From contig NZ_WNWM01000002.1 of the NCBI RefSeq assembly GCF_009727155.1, positions 2,418,001 to 2,482,000 of the forward strand: a stretch of 64,000 nt of DNA, given 5' to 3'. The translations under genes were made by a program, and so were the position numbers. The notes under the pieces were generated by a model. That model was not told where the DNA came from. It worked only from the letters and a program-made list of their open reading frames with translations, and searched no databases. Position 1 is the first letter of the stretch. The number at the start of each line of letters is the position of its first letter. Positions 43,770-52,686 of the stretch are shown here, in pieces. Origin of the DNA: Pseudoduganella dura. Lineage in GTDB: Bacteria; Pseudomonadota; Gammaproteobacteria; Burkholderiales; Burkholderiaceae_D.

Positions 43770-45125
43770 TCAGTTGGGAAGCGGCGAGGCGGTGGCCGTG
43801 CCGGCGCTGCCGGTCATCACCTTGTCGTCATCCTGCACGCTGACCGTGCCGGACGATTCCTCGATGAAGCGCTTGCGCATCGGCCGCAACACCCACCAGG
43901 CCAGTACCGCGGCGAGCGCGTTCATGCCGCAGCCGACGAAGAACACCGCTTCCCAGCTGCCGCTGGCCGCCGTGATCAGGCTGGAGATGGGTACGAAGAC
44001 CGATGCCGTGCCTTTCGCGGTATACATCAGGCCCGCGTTGCCTGCCGCGTTGCGGGTGCCGAACGTATCGGCCGTGGTGGCCGGGAACAGGCTGTAGATC
44101 TCGCCCCAGGCGAAGAACACCAGGCCGGTGAGGATGACGAACATGATCGGGTCGCGGCCGAAGTAGTACAGCAGGATGATGCCGACCGATTCCATCGCGA
44201 AGGCGATGAACATGGTCTTCTCCCTGCCGATCTGATCGGACACCCAGCCGAAGAACGGCCGCGTCAGGCCATTGAGCACGCGGTCGATCGCCAGGGCGAA
44301 CGTCAGCGCGGGCAGGATCATGCCCATGATGTTGAACTTCACGCCGTCGATCTCGAAGTCCTTGGCGATCGGGCCCATCTGCGCGGTGGCCATCAGGCCG
44401 CCGGCCGCCACCAGCACGAACATCAGGTACATCACCCAGAACACTGGGGTGCGCACCATCTGCGACGGCTTGAAATCGGCCGTGGTCTGCAGCACGTTGG
44501 GGTTGACCTTCTTCTTGGCGCCCTTGCCGGCGGCATGGGGCGGGCGCACCATCAGCAGCGCCAGCAGGATCACGACGGCACCCTGGCCGATGCCGAAATA
44601 CAGGAACGTATCGGCGTAGCCGCGCGCCTCGATCATGTTCGAGATGGGGATGATGGTGGCGGCCGAGCCGGCGCCGAAGCCGGCGGCGGTCAGCCCGGCG
44701 GCGAGGCCGCGGCGGTCCGGGAACCATTTCAGCGCAGAGCCCACGCAGGTGCCGTAGACGGCGCCGGCGCCGATGCCGCTGATCGCCGCGGCGATGTACA
44801 GCACGGCCAGCGTCGAGGCGTACGAATTCATGATCCAGCCGATCGCGCACAGCAGGCCGCCGAACAGCACCACGGGGCGCGGCCCCCACTTGTCCACCGC
44901 CCAGCCTTCCACCGGCACCAGCCACGTTTCGGTCAGGATGAAGATCGTGAAGGCCACCTGGATCGAGGCCTTGCTCCAGCCGTGGGCCTCGGCGAGCGGG
45001 TTGACGAACAGGGTCCAGCCATACTGCAGGTTGGCGATCATGGCCATGCAGATGATGCCCATGACGAGCTGCATCCAGCGGAACGATGCTGGCCTTTCAA
45101 AAGCGTTCGATGCGTCGGTTTTCAT
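43770..45125 (-). CDS. oxlT: oxalate/formate antiporter (OxlT-like MFS)
   Basis: The 451-residue twelve-helix MFS protein resembles OxlT: N-terminal MQLVMGIICMAMIANLQYGWTLFVNPLAEAHGWSKASIQVAFTIFILTETWLVPVEGWAVDKWGPR, and helix 8/11 region with GRDPIMFVILTGLVFFAWGEIYSLFP containing the polar pocket. It exchanges oxalate for formate, which together with oxc/frc/fds gives an oxalate-to-CO2 route. A Crp/Fnr-like box lies 296 bases upstream. Downstream genes (FAH, PanE) may be in one transcript. Confidence 0.9.
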   Translation of the reverse strand: MKTDASNAFERPASFRWMQLVMGIICMAMIANLQYGWTLFVNPLAEAHGWSKASIQVAFTIFILTETWLVPVEGWAVDKWGPRPVVLFGGLLCAIGWIMNSYASTLAVLYIAAAISGIGAGAVYGTCVGSALKWFPDRRGLAAGLTAAGFGAGSAATIIPISNMIEARGYADTFLYFGIGQGAVVILLALLMVRPPHAAGKGAKKKVNPNVLQTTADFKPSQMVRTPVFWVMYLMFVLVAAGGLMATAQMGPIAKDFEIDGVKFNIMGMILPALTFALAIDRVLNGLTRPFFGWVSDQIGREKTMFIAFAMESVGIILLYYFGRDPIMFVILTGLVFFAWGEIYSLFPATTADTFGTRNAAGNAGLMYTAKGTASVFVPISSLITAASGSWEAVFFVGCGMNALAAVLAWWVLRPMRKRFIEESSGTVSVQDDDKVMTGSAGTATASPLPN

Positions 45126-45483
45126 GCAATGTCTCCCATCTGTTTTTCAACACTGTTCGGGTACCGCTGGCGGTACGCTGATGGCTGGCCGCAAAGCGCA
45201 TTGCGCTCCCGGCGACGGGTCGGGACTTCGGAAGCGGTGCCGGGCGGTGTTGCGGTGCAGTGGGTGGTTCATGGCTTTGTCTCCTGTTGGGGTCCACGGA
45301 AGCTACCGAAAGACTCTGGAACCTGGTATTGGCCGGGTCTTCGGCAAACGCCGGGGACTCGGTCCCTTATTTGAAGTTCAACAGATGGGACGATTGTGTA
45401 AGAACGGATTTCGCATATCCTTGACCGCGGTTAAGAATTAAAAAATCGTTACAAGTAGTGGCATTCGCACACGGGCACGCGCT
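45126..45483 (-). promoter_or_regulatory. oxlT upstream region with FNR-type site
   Basis: This 358-base gap has no supported gene. It holds TTGACCGCGGTTAA at 45421-45434, one mismatch from perfect symmetry. A CACAAT -10-like hexamer on the minus strand at 45398-45393 gives a spacing of 29.5 bases from the palindrome centre. A long 5'-untranslated leader of roughly 250 bases would follow. Confidence 0.65.
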
Positions 45484-45792
45484 TCAGATGCCGATCTGCG
45501 GCTGGCGCAGCGCGCGCCAGTCGATCGCCATCCCGGGATCGCCGCCGGCCGCGAGGCATTCCGCCTCGCAGCGCTCCTTGGCGGCGAGGATCGCATCGAC
45601 CAGGAAGTCCGCATCGTAGGCCGTGAGCAGGTGGCCGTGATGGCGGGTCAGGTAGTCGCGTACGCAGCCGCGTTCGGCACCCGGGTCCGGCAGGTCGCAG
45701 CCGACATCCCAGAACCATGGCAGGTCCAGTTCGTGGAAAGCCGCGTTCCAGGCATTGCGTTGCGCCGTGTCGGTACGGCTGATGATCGTCAT
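45484..45792 (-). CDS. hypothetical protein
   Basis: A 102-residue frame with a strong SD (GGAGGA, five bases before ATG). It is acidic and Cys-containing (WFWDVGCDLPDPGAERGCVRDYLTRHHGHLLTAYDADFLVDAI and CEAECLAAGGDPGMAIDW). I recognise no family; no helical membrane segment is present. It lies between the oxlT promoter and a divergent LysR gene. Probably real from its ribosome site and codon usage. Confidence 0.6.
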   Translation of the reverse strand: MTIISRTDTAQRNAWNAAFHELDLPWFWDVGCDLPDPGAERGCVRDYLTRHHGHLLTAYDADFLVDAILAAKERCEAECLAAGGDPGMAIDWRALRQPQIGI

Positions 45793-45937
45793 GGTCTCCT
45801 CCGTTGTTGGTACTGACGGGTTCCATACTAGGCGCGTCAAATGATTAGCAAAAGTTAAAGTTTTTAGGGATAATCATCAGCGATCGCTTATACCTCGGCC
45901 TGGTGTCCGGGGCAGCGGGCAACCCACCGGGAGCGCC

Positions 45938-46867
45938 ATGCGGAATGCGACACTGCGCCAGCTGAAGACCTTCGAAGCGGTGGCGCGCCACCTGAGTTTT
46001 TCGCGTGCCGCCGAAGAACTGCACTTGACGCAGCCGGCCGTGTCGACGCAGATCCGCACGCTGGAGGGGCATGTCGGCGTGACGCTGTTCGAGCAGCTGG
46101 GGAAAAAGACCTATCTCACGCAGGCGGGCACCGAGCTGTTGCCGTTCTGCCGCTCGATCATCCTGCAGTTCGAGGAAGCGGAGACCGCGATGGCCCAGCA
46201 CCGCGGCATTTCGGGAGGCCGGCTGGACGTGGCGGTGATCAGCGCCGGCGACTACTTTTTCCCGCAGCTGATGGTGGCCTTCGCCCGGCGGCACCCCGGC
46301 GTGCAGCTGAACCTTACCGTGCACAACCGCGAGGAGCTGCTCGGGCAGCTGGCCGCCAACCGCACCGACCTGGCGGTGATGGTGCGCCCGCCTTCCAACG
46401 ACACGCAGAACGATGCGTTTGCCCCGCACCCGTATGTGATCGTGGCGGCCCCGCAGCATCCGCTGGCGGCCCCGGGCCGGGAGCCGGTCGACCTGCACGA
46501 GCTGGTGCGGCATCCGTTCGTGGTGCGCGAGCGGGGATCGGATACCTGGCATTCGATGGAGGACGCGTTCGGCCCCCACCTGGCCGGGCTGCAGGTGGCG
46601 ATGGAGATCAAGAGTACCGAGACGATCAAGCAGGCCGTGATCGCCGGAATCGGCCTGGGCTTCCTGTCGGCGCACACGATCGGCCGCGAGGTGGCCGCGG
46701 GCAGCCTCGTGGTGGTGCCCGCCGAGCGCTTTCCGCTGATGCTGAACTGGTATGTGGTGCACCGCCGCGAAAAACGGTTGCCGCCGGTGGCCAGCGCATT
46801 CCGGCAGTTCCTGCTCGACGACGGGGCCGAGTGGATCGGCCGGCTGATTCCAACGGCGGGCGGCTGA
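45938..46867 (+). CDS. LysR-type regulator, CbbR-like
   Basis: The 309-residue protein has the HTH TLRQLKTFEAVARHLSFSRAAEELHLTQPAVSTQIRTLEGHVGVTLFEQLGKK and effector domain starting near residue 90 with LDVAVISAGDYFFPQLMVAFARRHPGVQL. It matches the CbbR/RbcR group, which often senses cellular carbon or redox state. It is transcribed towards the deacetylase gene in the oxalate locus. Whether it regulates oxalate or carbon-fixation genes cannot be told. Confidence 0.88.
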   Translation: MRNATLRQLKTFEAVARHLSFSRAAEELHLTQPAVSTQIRTLEGHVGVTLFEQLGKKTYLTQAGTELLPFCRSIILQFEEAETAMAQHRGISGGRLDVAVISAGDYFFPQLMVAFARRHPGVQLNLTVHNREELLGQLAANRTDLAVMVRPPSNDTQNDAFAPHPYVIVAAPQHPLAAPGREPVDLHELVRHPFVVRERGSDTWHSMEDAFGPHLAGLQVAMEIKSTETIKQAVIAGIGLGFLSAHTIGREVAAGSLVVVPAERFPLMLNWYVVHRREKRLPPVASAFRQFLLDDGAEWIGRLIPTAGG

Positions 46868-46914
46868 TTTTTCAGATCAGCGCCCGGCCCGCCCATGTCC
46901 AGCGGATGTTCCGC

Positions 46915-47919
46915 TCATGCGTCCCCTGATGCCTGCACCGGTGCTTCCGCCGATGCGCCAGCCGATCCCGCCGCGCCTTCGCCGAGCAATGCCCGCACAT
47001 GGGCGGCGCAGCCGCCGGCCAGCCCGGCGCCGCTGTAGCCGCCTTCGAGCACGGAGACGATGCGGCCCCCGCACACATCCGCCGCGATCGCCATCACCTC
47101 TCGCGTGATCCAGCCGAAGTCGTCGTCGTCCAGTTCCATCTGTGCCAGAGGATCGAGCCGGTGCGCATCGAATCCGGCGGACACCAGGATCAGTTCCGGC
47201 GCGAACGCGCGCAACGCCGGCAGCAGCCGCATCGCCACGCCGTTGCGGAACGCCTGCGAGCCGCAGCCGGGCGGCAACGGCACATTGACGATGTTGCCGC
47301 TGCCGCCGTGCTCGCCGGCCGCGCCGGTACCGGGATACAGTGGCCACTGGTGGCTGGAACCGAAAAACAGCCGCGGTTCGTGGTGGAAGGCCGCCTGCGT
47401 GCCATTGCCGTGGTGGACGTCGAAATCGATGACCGCCACCCGGGCCAGGCCATGGGCATGCAGCGCGTGCATGGCGGCGATCGCCACCTGGTTGAAGATG
47501 CAGAAACCCATTGCCCGGTCCGGCTCCGCGTGATGGCCGCACGGGCGGGTGGCGCAGAACACGTTGTCCGCCTCGCCCGCCAGCACCGCATCGACACCGG
47601 CGCAGGCCGCGCCCACGCAGCGCATCGCCGCATCGAGCGAGCGTGGCGACATTACCGTGTCGCCGCCATCGAGTACCGCCACCCCGTGCCCGGGCACCAG
47701 CGCGGCCACGCTGTCGACATAGTCCGCGTCATGCACCAGCAGCACCTGTTCGCGGGTGCCACGCGGTGCCTCGCGCCATGCCAGGCGGGCAAACTCCGGT
47801 TGCCACAACGCCCGCATCACCGCGTGCAGCCGTTCCGGCGACTCCGGGTGGCCGGGGCCGGGCCGGTGCTCCAGGCAGTCGGGGTGGAACATCACCAGCG
47901 TGCGCGGTGCGAAGGCCAT
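46915..47919 (-). CDS. histone-deacetylase-family (AcuC-like) protein
   Basis: The 334-residue protein has the arginase/deacetylase fold. Zinc and catalytic residues stand in CGHHAEPDRAMGFCIFNQVAIAA, VIDFDVHHGNGTQAAF and LVSAGFDAHRLDPLAQM. Bacterial members remove acyl groups from proteins or small amines (AcuC, acetylpolyamine amidohydrolase). Its start is two bases after the frc2 stop, so it is co-transcribed. The C-terminal Ala/Gly tail is unusual. A link to acyl-CoA metabolism is plausible but inferred. Confidence 0.88.
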   Translation of the reverse strand: MAFAPRTLVMFHPDCLEHRPGPGHPESPERLHAVMRALWQPEFARLAWREAPRGTREQVLLVHDADYVDSVAALVPGHGVAVLDGGDTVMSPRSLDAAMRCVGAACAGVDAVLAGEADNVFCATRPCGHHAEPDRAMGFCIFNQVAIAAMHALHAHGLARVAVIDFDVHHGNGTQAAFHHEPRLFFGSSHQWPLYPGTGAAGEHGGSGNIVNVPLPPGCGSQAFRNGVAMRLLPALRAFAPELILVSAGFDAHRLDPLAQMELDDDDFGWITREVMAIAADVCGGRIVSVLEGGYSGAGLAGGCAAHVRALLGEGAAGSAGASAEAPVQASGDA

Positions 47920-47921
47920 GC

Positions 47922-49169
47922 TCAGATCACCCGCCCGGCCCGCAGCGCGGCGATCTGCTCGCCGCTGTAGCCGAGCTGGGACATCACCTCTTCCGTGTGC
48001 TCGCCCAGCAGCGGCGAACGACGCACCACGGTGGGGCTGTCGGACAGCTTGATCGGGTTGCCGACGGTGAGATAGGGCCCGCGCTCCGGATGGTCGACCT
48101 CGACGATGGTGCCGCTGGCCCGCAGCGACGGTTCCGCCGCCAGCTCCTTCATCGACAGGATCGGCCCGCACGGAATGTCGTACCGGTTCAGCGTCTCCAT
48201 GACCTCGAACTTCGTCAGCGTCTGCGTCCATTCCTCGACGGTGGCGAAGATCTGCATCAAGTGCGGCAGTCGGGCGCGGGGCGTGGCATAGGCCGGATCG
48301 TCGATCCACCCTTCCCGCCCGATCACGCGGCAGATCGCCGGCCATACCGCGGCCTGGGCGATGAAATAGATGTACGCGTTCGGATCGCTCTCCCAGCCCC
48401 GGCACTTGAGGATCCAGCCCGGCTGGCCGCCGCCGGAGGCGTTGCCGGCGCGCGGCACCGAGTCGCCGAAGTTGCCGCTGACGAACTGGGGATATTCCTC
48501 CATCACGCCGTTGCGTTCGAGGCGCTGCTGGTCGCGCAGTTTCACGCGGCACAGGTTCAGCACCGCGTCCTGCATCGAGATCTGCACGCGCTGGCCGCGC
48601 CCGGTGGCGGTGCGCTGGAACAGCGCCGTGACGATGCCCAGCGCCAGGTGCAGGCCGCTGCCGCTATCACCGATCTGGGCGCCGGTGACGACCGGCGGGC
48701 CGTCGTCGAAGCCGGTGGTGGCGGCCGCGCCGCCGGCGCACTGGGCCACGTTCTCGTAGACCTTGCAGTCCTCGTAGGGCCCGGGTCCGAAGCCCTTGAC
48801 GGAGGCGACGATCATGCGCGGATTGAGCGCGTTGATGCGTTCCCAGGAAAAGCCCATCCGGTCCAGCGCGCCCGGCGCGAAATTCTCCACCAGCACGTCG
48901 CAGTCGCGGATCAGCGCTTCCAGCACGGCCTTGCCGGCGGGCTGCTTGGTATCGAGCGTCATCGAGCGCTTGTTATGGTTCAGCATCGTGAAATACAGGC
49001 TGTCCACATCGGGAATGTCGCGCAACTGCGCGCGCGTGGCATCGCCCTCGCCGGCTCGTTCGACCTTGATCACGTCCGCGCCGAACCAGGCCAGCAGCTG
49101 GGTGCAGGTCGGTCCGGACTGGACATGGGTGAAGTCGAGAATGCGAATGCCTTCCAGTGCCTTGCTCAT
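47922..49169 (-). CDS. frc: formyl-CoA:oxalate CoA-transferase, second copy
   Basis: The 415-residue paralogue of the 37579 gene shares its whole framework, with [42 protein letters not shown], the [24 protein letters not shown] active-site stretch and a glycine loop that differs slightly ([14 protein letters not shown]). A TATCAT -10-like hexamer and FNR-type palindrome precede it. Two copies suggest different expression levels or substrate preference (for example another CoA donor). Members this close normally act as Frc or related YfdW. Confidence 0.9.
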   Translation of the reverse strand: MSKALEGIRILDFTHVQSGPTCTQLLAWFGADVIKVERAGEGDATRAQLRDIPDVDSLYFTMLNHNKRSMTLDTKQPAGKAVLEALIRDCDVLVENFAPGALDRMGFSWERINALNPRMIVASVKGFGPGPYEDCKVYENVAQCAGGAAATTGFDDGPPVVTGAQIGDSGSGLHLALGIVTALFQRTATGRGQRVQISMQDAVLNLCRVKLRDQQRLERNGVMEEYPQFVSGNFGDSVPRAGNASGGGQPGWILKCRGWESDPNAYIYFIAQAAVWPAICRVIGREGWIDDPAYATPRARLPHLMQIFATVEEWTQTLTKFEVMETLNRYDIPCGPILSMKELAAEPSLRASGTIVEVDHPERGPYLTVGNPIKLSDSPTVVRRSPLLGEHTEEVMSQLGYSGEQIAALRAGRVI

Positions 49170-49265
49170 GCCGGTCTCCTCGGTTGCTGGGCTGATAATT
49201 TTTTTTTGTATTCTGCGCCGCCCGCCGGGCTCGTACAAGCACTTGTTCGGCATCGGACGCAGCCC

Positions 49266-49308
49266 ATGATAGCGGGCCGGCATCCGCGAGATCATTGACC
49301 GCGGTTAA
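49266..49308 (-). promoter_or_regulatory. second frc promoter with FNR-type palindrome
   Basis: TTGACCGCGGTTAA (49295-49308) is preceded on the left by ATCA, as at the oxc site. The minus-strand TATCAT hexamer (49271-49266) starts 30.5 bases from the palindrome centre, exactly the spacing seen at oxc. A second CGCGGTCAAG half lies just beyond at 49312-49321. Confidence 0.75.
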
Positions 49309-49333
49309 GTTCGCGGTCAAGTTTTTTGATAAG

Positions 49334-50398
49334 TCAGAACAGCGTGGCCAGGTCGGCCTCGGTGCCGGCAAGCGAGCCGTCGTAGCCCGGCAAGTCGGCC
49401 AGGGCGGCGCGGAACCCGCCATGCGCCATCGCCGCGGCCACCGCGGCCAGCACGGGCTGCGCCAGCGCGGCCCTGTCGCAGGCGAGGAAGTAGCGCTCGC
49501 GGCAGACGGGGATGAAATCGAGGCCGAAGCGGCGGGCCGCCGTTTCCACGCCAAAGCTGATGTCCGCCATGCCGCTCGCCACATAGGCCGCCACCGCGGC
49601 GTGCGTGAATTCCGCGCTGTCGTGCCCGGCGATGCCCGCCGGATCGATGCCCGCCTCCGCCAGGAGCAGGTCGAGCAGCACGCGCGTGCCCGAACCGTGC
49701 TGGCGGTTGACGAAACGCAGGTCCGGCCGGGCCAGATCGGCCAGGCCGGTCACGTTCTTCGGGTTGCCGCGCGCAACGAACAGGCCCAGCTCCCGATACG
49801 CCAGGTGCAGGAAGGCATGGCGCTCGTTGTCCAGCCATGGCCGGTAGTTCGCCGCCGCCGCGCCCTCGAACTTCCCGACCGGCAGATGGAACCCGGCCAG
49901 GTCGCATTCGCCGCGTGCCAGCGCCGCCACCGCGTCCGTGCTGCTGCGGTAGCCGATGTCCACCACGATGCCCTGGTGGCGCAACTGCGTTACCAGGGCC
50001 GCCACGGCAAAGCCGTGCGAGGCCGTCAGCCGCACGCTCTGCGCATCGCCGGCCAGCACGCGCACCAGTTCCTGCTGCAGCTCCGACGCCAGGCTGTCGA
50101 GCAGCGGCGTCAGGCGGGCGCCGATGCGGCGGTCCGCCCAGATCAGTTTTTCCGCCAGCGGCGTGAGCACCGTGCCCTGGCCGCGCACCTTGTTCACCAG
50201 CTGCGCGCCGAACTGCTCGCTGAACTGGTGCAGCAATCCCCATGCATGGCGGTACGACGTGCCGCACGCGATGGCGGCCTTGCTGATGCTGCCGGTCTCG
50301 CTGACGGCGGCCAGCAGCGCCAGCAGCGCGGGCAGCGCGATGGCGGTGCCGCGCGCATCGCGCAGGAACCAGTCGGGGCGGATCTCCACGGCGAGCAT
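49334..50398 (-). CDS. ModE-like HTH regulator with substrate-binding domain
   Basis: The 354-residue protein has a ModE-type winged helix at about 20-85 (LPALLALLAAVSETGSISKAAIACGTSYRHAWGLLHQFSEQFGAQLVNKVRGQGTVLTPLAEKL) and a PBP-like molybdate-type binding domain after about 120 (VRLTASHGFAVAALVTQLRHQGIVVDIGYRSSTDAVAALARGECDLAGFHLPVG). It diverges from the formate dehydrogenase operon, so it is the likely regulator that ties fds expression to molybdate or formate. It should not be confused with LysR FdsR. Confidence 0.9.
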   Translation of the reverse strand: MLAVEIRPDWFLRDARGTAIALPALLALLAAVSETGSISKAAIACGTSYRHAWGLLHQFSEQFGAQLVNKVRGQGTVLTPLAEKLIWADRRIGARLTPLLDSLASELQQELVRVLAGDAQSVRLTASHGFAVAALVTQLRHQGIVVDIGYRSSTDAVAALARGECDLAGFHLPVGKFEGAAAANYRPWLDNERHAFLHLAYRELGLFVARGNPKNVTGLADLARPDLRFVNRQHGSGTRVLLDLLLAEAGIDPAGIAGHDSAEFTHAAVAAYVASGMADISFGVETAARRFGLDFIPVCRERYFLACDRAALAQPVLAAVAAAMAHGGFRAALADLPGYDGSLAGTEADLATLF

Positions 50399-50479
50399 AT
50401 GCAAAATCCTTCCTATTGATGCCGTTTTCAGCGGGTGATAGTCTGAATTTACACGATAAAACGCGTCCAGCATATGCAA
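50394..50479. promoter_or_regulatory. divergent fds promoter with direct repeat
   Basis: The 11-mer AGCATATGCAA occurs at 50394-50404, over the start codon of the ModE-like gene, and at 50469-50479 before fdsG, 75 bases apart. The GCATATGC core is palindromic. It is a candidate binding site for the divergent regulator. Confidence 0.5.
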
Positions 50480-50523
50480 GCCAGAACATGAGCGGCCGCG
50501 AACAAGGTTACCAAGGAGACGCC

Positions 50524-51105
50524 ATGCCAGCCATGTTTCATGCCACGCCCGCCCCCGCCGCCGCCGCATCTACCACATCTACCACATCTGCCACTGCTGC
50601 GACCGCTGCGACCGCTGCTGCCAATGCCGCCGTCGACGGCATCCTGGCCGAACTGTTCGCACGCCTCGGCAACCGCCAGGACCAGCTGCTGCCCGTGCTG
50701 CACGGCCTGCAGGACAGCGCCGGTTACATTCCGCCGGACAGCGTGCCGGCCATCGCGCAGCATTTCAACCTGTCGCGTGCCGAAGTGCATGGCGTGATCA
50801 CCTTCTATCACTACTTCCGCACCGAAGCGCCGCCACGCTGCGTGGTGCAGGTCTGCCGCGCGGAAGCATGCCAGAGCATGGGGGCGGACGCGCTTCTGGA
50901 ACATGCGGAGCAGGCACTGGGTTGCGGCCTGCACGGGCGCAGCGCGGACGGTACCTTCGGCCTGGAACCCGTGTACTGCCTGGGCCACTGTGCCAGCTCG
51001 CCGGCGCTGACCATCAACGAGGCCGTGTTCGCCCGCGTGACGCCGGCGCGTTTCGACGCGCTGATCGCGGAGGTGATGGCAACCGGCACGCGGGAGGCGG
51101 CATGA
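50524..51105 (+). CDS. fdsG: NAD-dependent formate dehydrogenase, gamma subunit
   Basis: The 193-residue NuoE-like subunit has a [2Fe-2S] motif CRAEACQSMGAD...CLGHCASSPA and the helical YIPPDSVPAIAQHFNLSRAEVHGVITFYHYF. It transfers electrons with FdsB in the cytoplasmic complex. The ATG at 50524 follows AAGGAG. An Ala/Thr low-complexity segment after the start comes from two 9-bp repeats (ACCACATCT and GCGACCGCT types), possibly an expandable linker. Its stop overlaps fdsB as ATGA. Confidence 0.94.
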   Translation: MPAMFHATPAPAAAASTTSTTSATAATAATAAANAAVDGILAELFARLGNRQDQLLPVLHGLQDSAGYIPPDSVPAIAQHFNLSRAEVHGVITFYHYFRTEAPPRCVVQVCRAEACQSMGADALLEHAEQALGCGLHGRSADGTFGLEPVYCLGHCASSPALTINEAVFARVTPARFDALIAEVMATGTREAA

Positions 51106-52676
51106 CCACGCGCATCTGGGTGCCCTGCGATTCGGCCGCGCTGGCGGTCGGTGCCGACGAGGTCGCGGCGGCGATCGCCGCGGAAGCGGCGCGGCGCGGC
51201 CTCGACATCCGCGTGCTGCGCAACGGCACCCGCGGCCTGCTGTGGCTGGAAACGCTGGTCGAGGTGGAAATGCCGGCCGGCCGCACCGGCTTCGGCCCCG
51301 TGGACGCGGCGGACGTGCCCGCGCTGTTCGACGCCGGCTGGTCCCGCGAGCATCCGCTGGCGCTCGGCCTGGTGGAGGAGATTCCCTACCTGGCGCGCCA
51401 GCAGCGCCTGACGTTCGCCCGCTGCGGCATCACCGAGCCCCACTCGCTGGCGGACTATCTCGCGCACGGCGGCTACCGCGGCCTGCGCAACGCGCTGGCG
51501 CTGGCCCCGGCGGACATCGTGGCCACGGTGACCGCCTCCGGCCTGCGCGGCCGCGGCGGCGCCGCCTTCCCCACGGGGATCAAGTGGAACACGGTACTGA
51601 AAGCTCCCGGCACTGAAAAATACATCGTCTGCAATGCCGACGAAGGCGATTCCGGCACCTTCGCCGACCGCATCATCATGGAGAGCGATCCGTTCGTGCT
51701 GATCGAGGGCATGACGATCGCCGGCATCGCCGTCGGCGCCGCGCGCGGCTACATCTACGTGCGCAGCGAGTACCCGCACGCGATCGCGCGGCTCGAGGGC
51801 GCCATCGCCCTCGCCCGCCACCACGGCTACCTGGGCGCGAACCTGCTGGGCGCCGGCCCCGCGTTCGACCTGGAAGTGCGCAAGGGCGCCGGCGCGTACA
51901 TCTGCGGCGAGGAAACGGCGCTGCTGGAAAGCGTGGAGGGCAAGCGCGGCATCGTGCGCGCCAAGCCGCCGCTGCCCGCGCTGGCCGGCCTGTTCGGCAA
52001 GCCCACCGTGATCAACAACGTGCTGTCGCTGGCAACCGTGCCCGTCATCCTCGACAAGGGCGCCGCGTACTACCAGGACTACGGCATGGGCCGTTCGCGG
52101 GGCACCCTGCCGGTGCAACTGGCGGGCAATATCAGGCATGGCGGCCTGATCGAACTGGCGTTCGGCGTCACGCTGCGGGAAATCCTCTACGGCTACGGCG
52201 GCGGCAGCGCCTCGGGCCGTCCCATCAAGGCGGTGCAGGTGGGCGGGCCGCTCGGCGCCTACCTGCCCGAATCGCAGTGGGACACGCCGCTCGACTACGA
52301 AGCGTTCGCGTCGCTGTGGGCGGTGCTGGGCCACGGCGGCATCGTGGTGCACGATGACCGGGCCGACATGGCGAAGCTGGCGCGCTATGCGATGGAATTC
52401 TGCGCCATCGAATCGTGCGGCAAGTGCACGCCCTGTCGCATCGGCTCCACGCGCGGCGTGGAGGTGATCGACAAGATCCGCGCCGGCACCGGAACGCCGC
52501 AGGCGCAGGTACAACACGTCGTGCTGCTGCGCGACCTGTGCGACACGATGCTGGGTGGTTCGCTGTGCGCGATGGGCGGCATGACGCCCTACCCGGTGCT
52601 GTCGGCCCTGAACCACTTCCCGCAAGATTTCGGCCAGGCCGGCATTGAACAACACGGCAGCCAGCGCGCCGCCTGA
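51102..52676 (+). CDS. fdsB: NAD-dependent formate dehydrogenase, beta subunit
   Basis: The 524-residue NuoF-like subunit holds FMN and the NADH site. An N-terminal thioredoxin-like region fused to residues about 120-520 has GRGGAAFPTGIKWNTV (FMN), GAGAYICGEETALLESVEGKRG (NADH), and CGKCTPCRIGSTRG-N40-C ([4Fe-4S]). It donates electrons from FdsA to NAD+. The product pairs with fdsG upstream and fdsA ten bases downstream. Confidence 0.95.
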   Translation: MTTRIWVPCDSAALAVGADEVAAAIAAEAARRGLDIRVLRNGTRGLLWLETLVEVEMPAGRTGFGPVDAADVPALFDAGWSREHPLALGLVEEIPYLARQQRLTFARCGITEPHSLADYLAHGGYRGLRNALALAPADIVATVTASGLRGRGGAAFPTGIKWNTVLKAPGTEKYIVCNADEGDSGTFADRIIMESDPFVLIEGMTIAGIAVGAARGYIYVRSEYPHAIARLEGAIALARHHGYLGANLLGAGPAFDLEVRKGAGAYICGEETALLESVEGKRGIVRAKPPLPALAGLFGKPTVINNVLSLATVPVILDKGAAYYQDYGMGRSRGTLPVQLAGNIRHGGLIELAFGVTLREILYGYGGGSASGRPIKAVQVGGPLGAYLPESQWDTPLDYEAFASLWAVLGHGGIVVHDDRADMAKLARYAMEFCAIESCGKCTPCRIGSTRGVEVIDKIRAGTGTPQAQVQHVVLLRDLCDTMLGGSLCAMGGMTPYPVLSALNHFPQDFGQAGIEQHGSQRAA

Positions 52677-52686
52677 GGAGACCACG

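Noticed and set aside
43770..45125. antiporter gene as a duplicate of the 35770 MFS gene
   Set aside because: Both are related MFS proteins, but pore-helix segments differ clearly; they are not recent duplicates.
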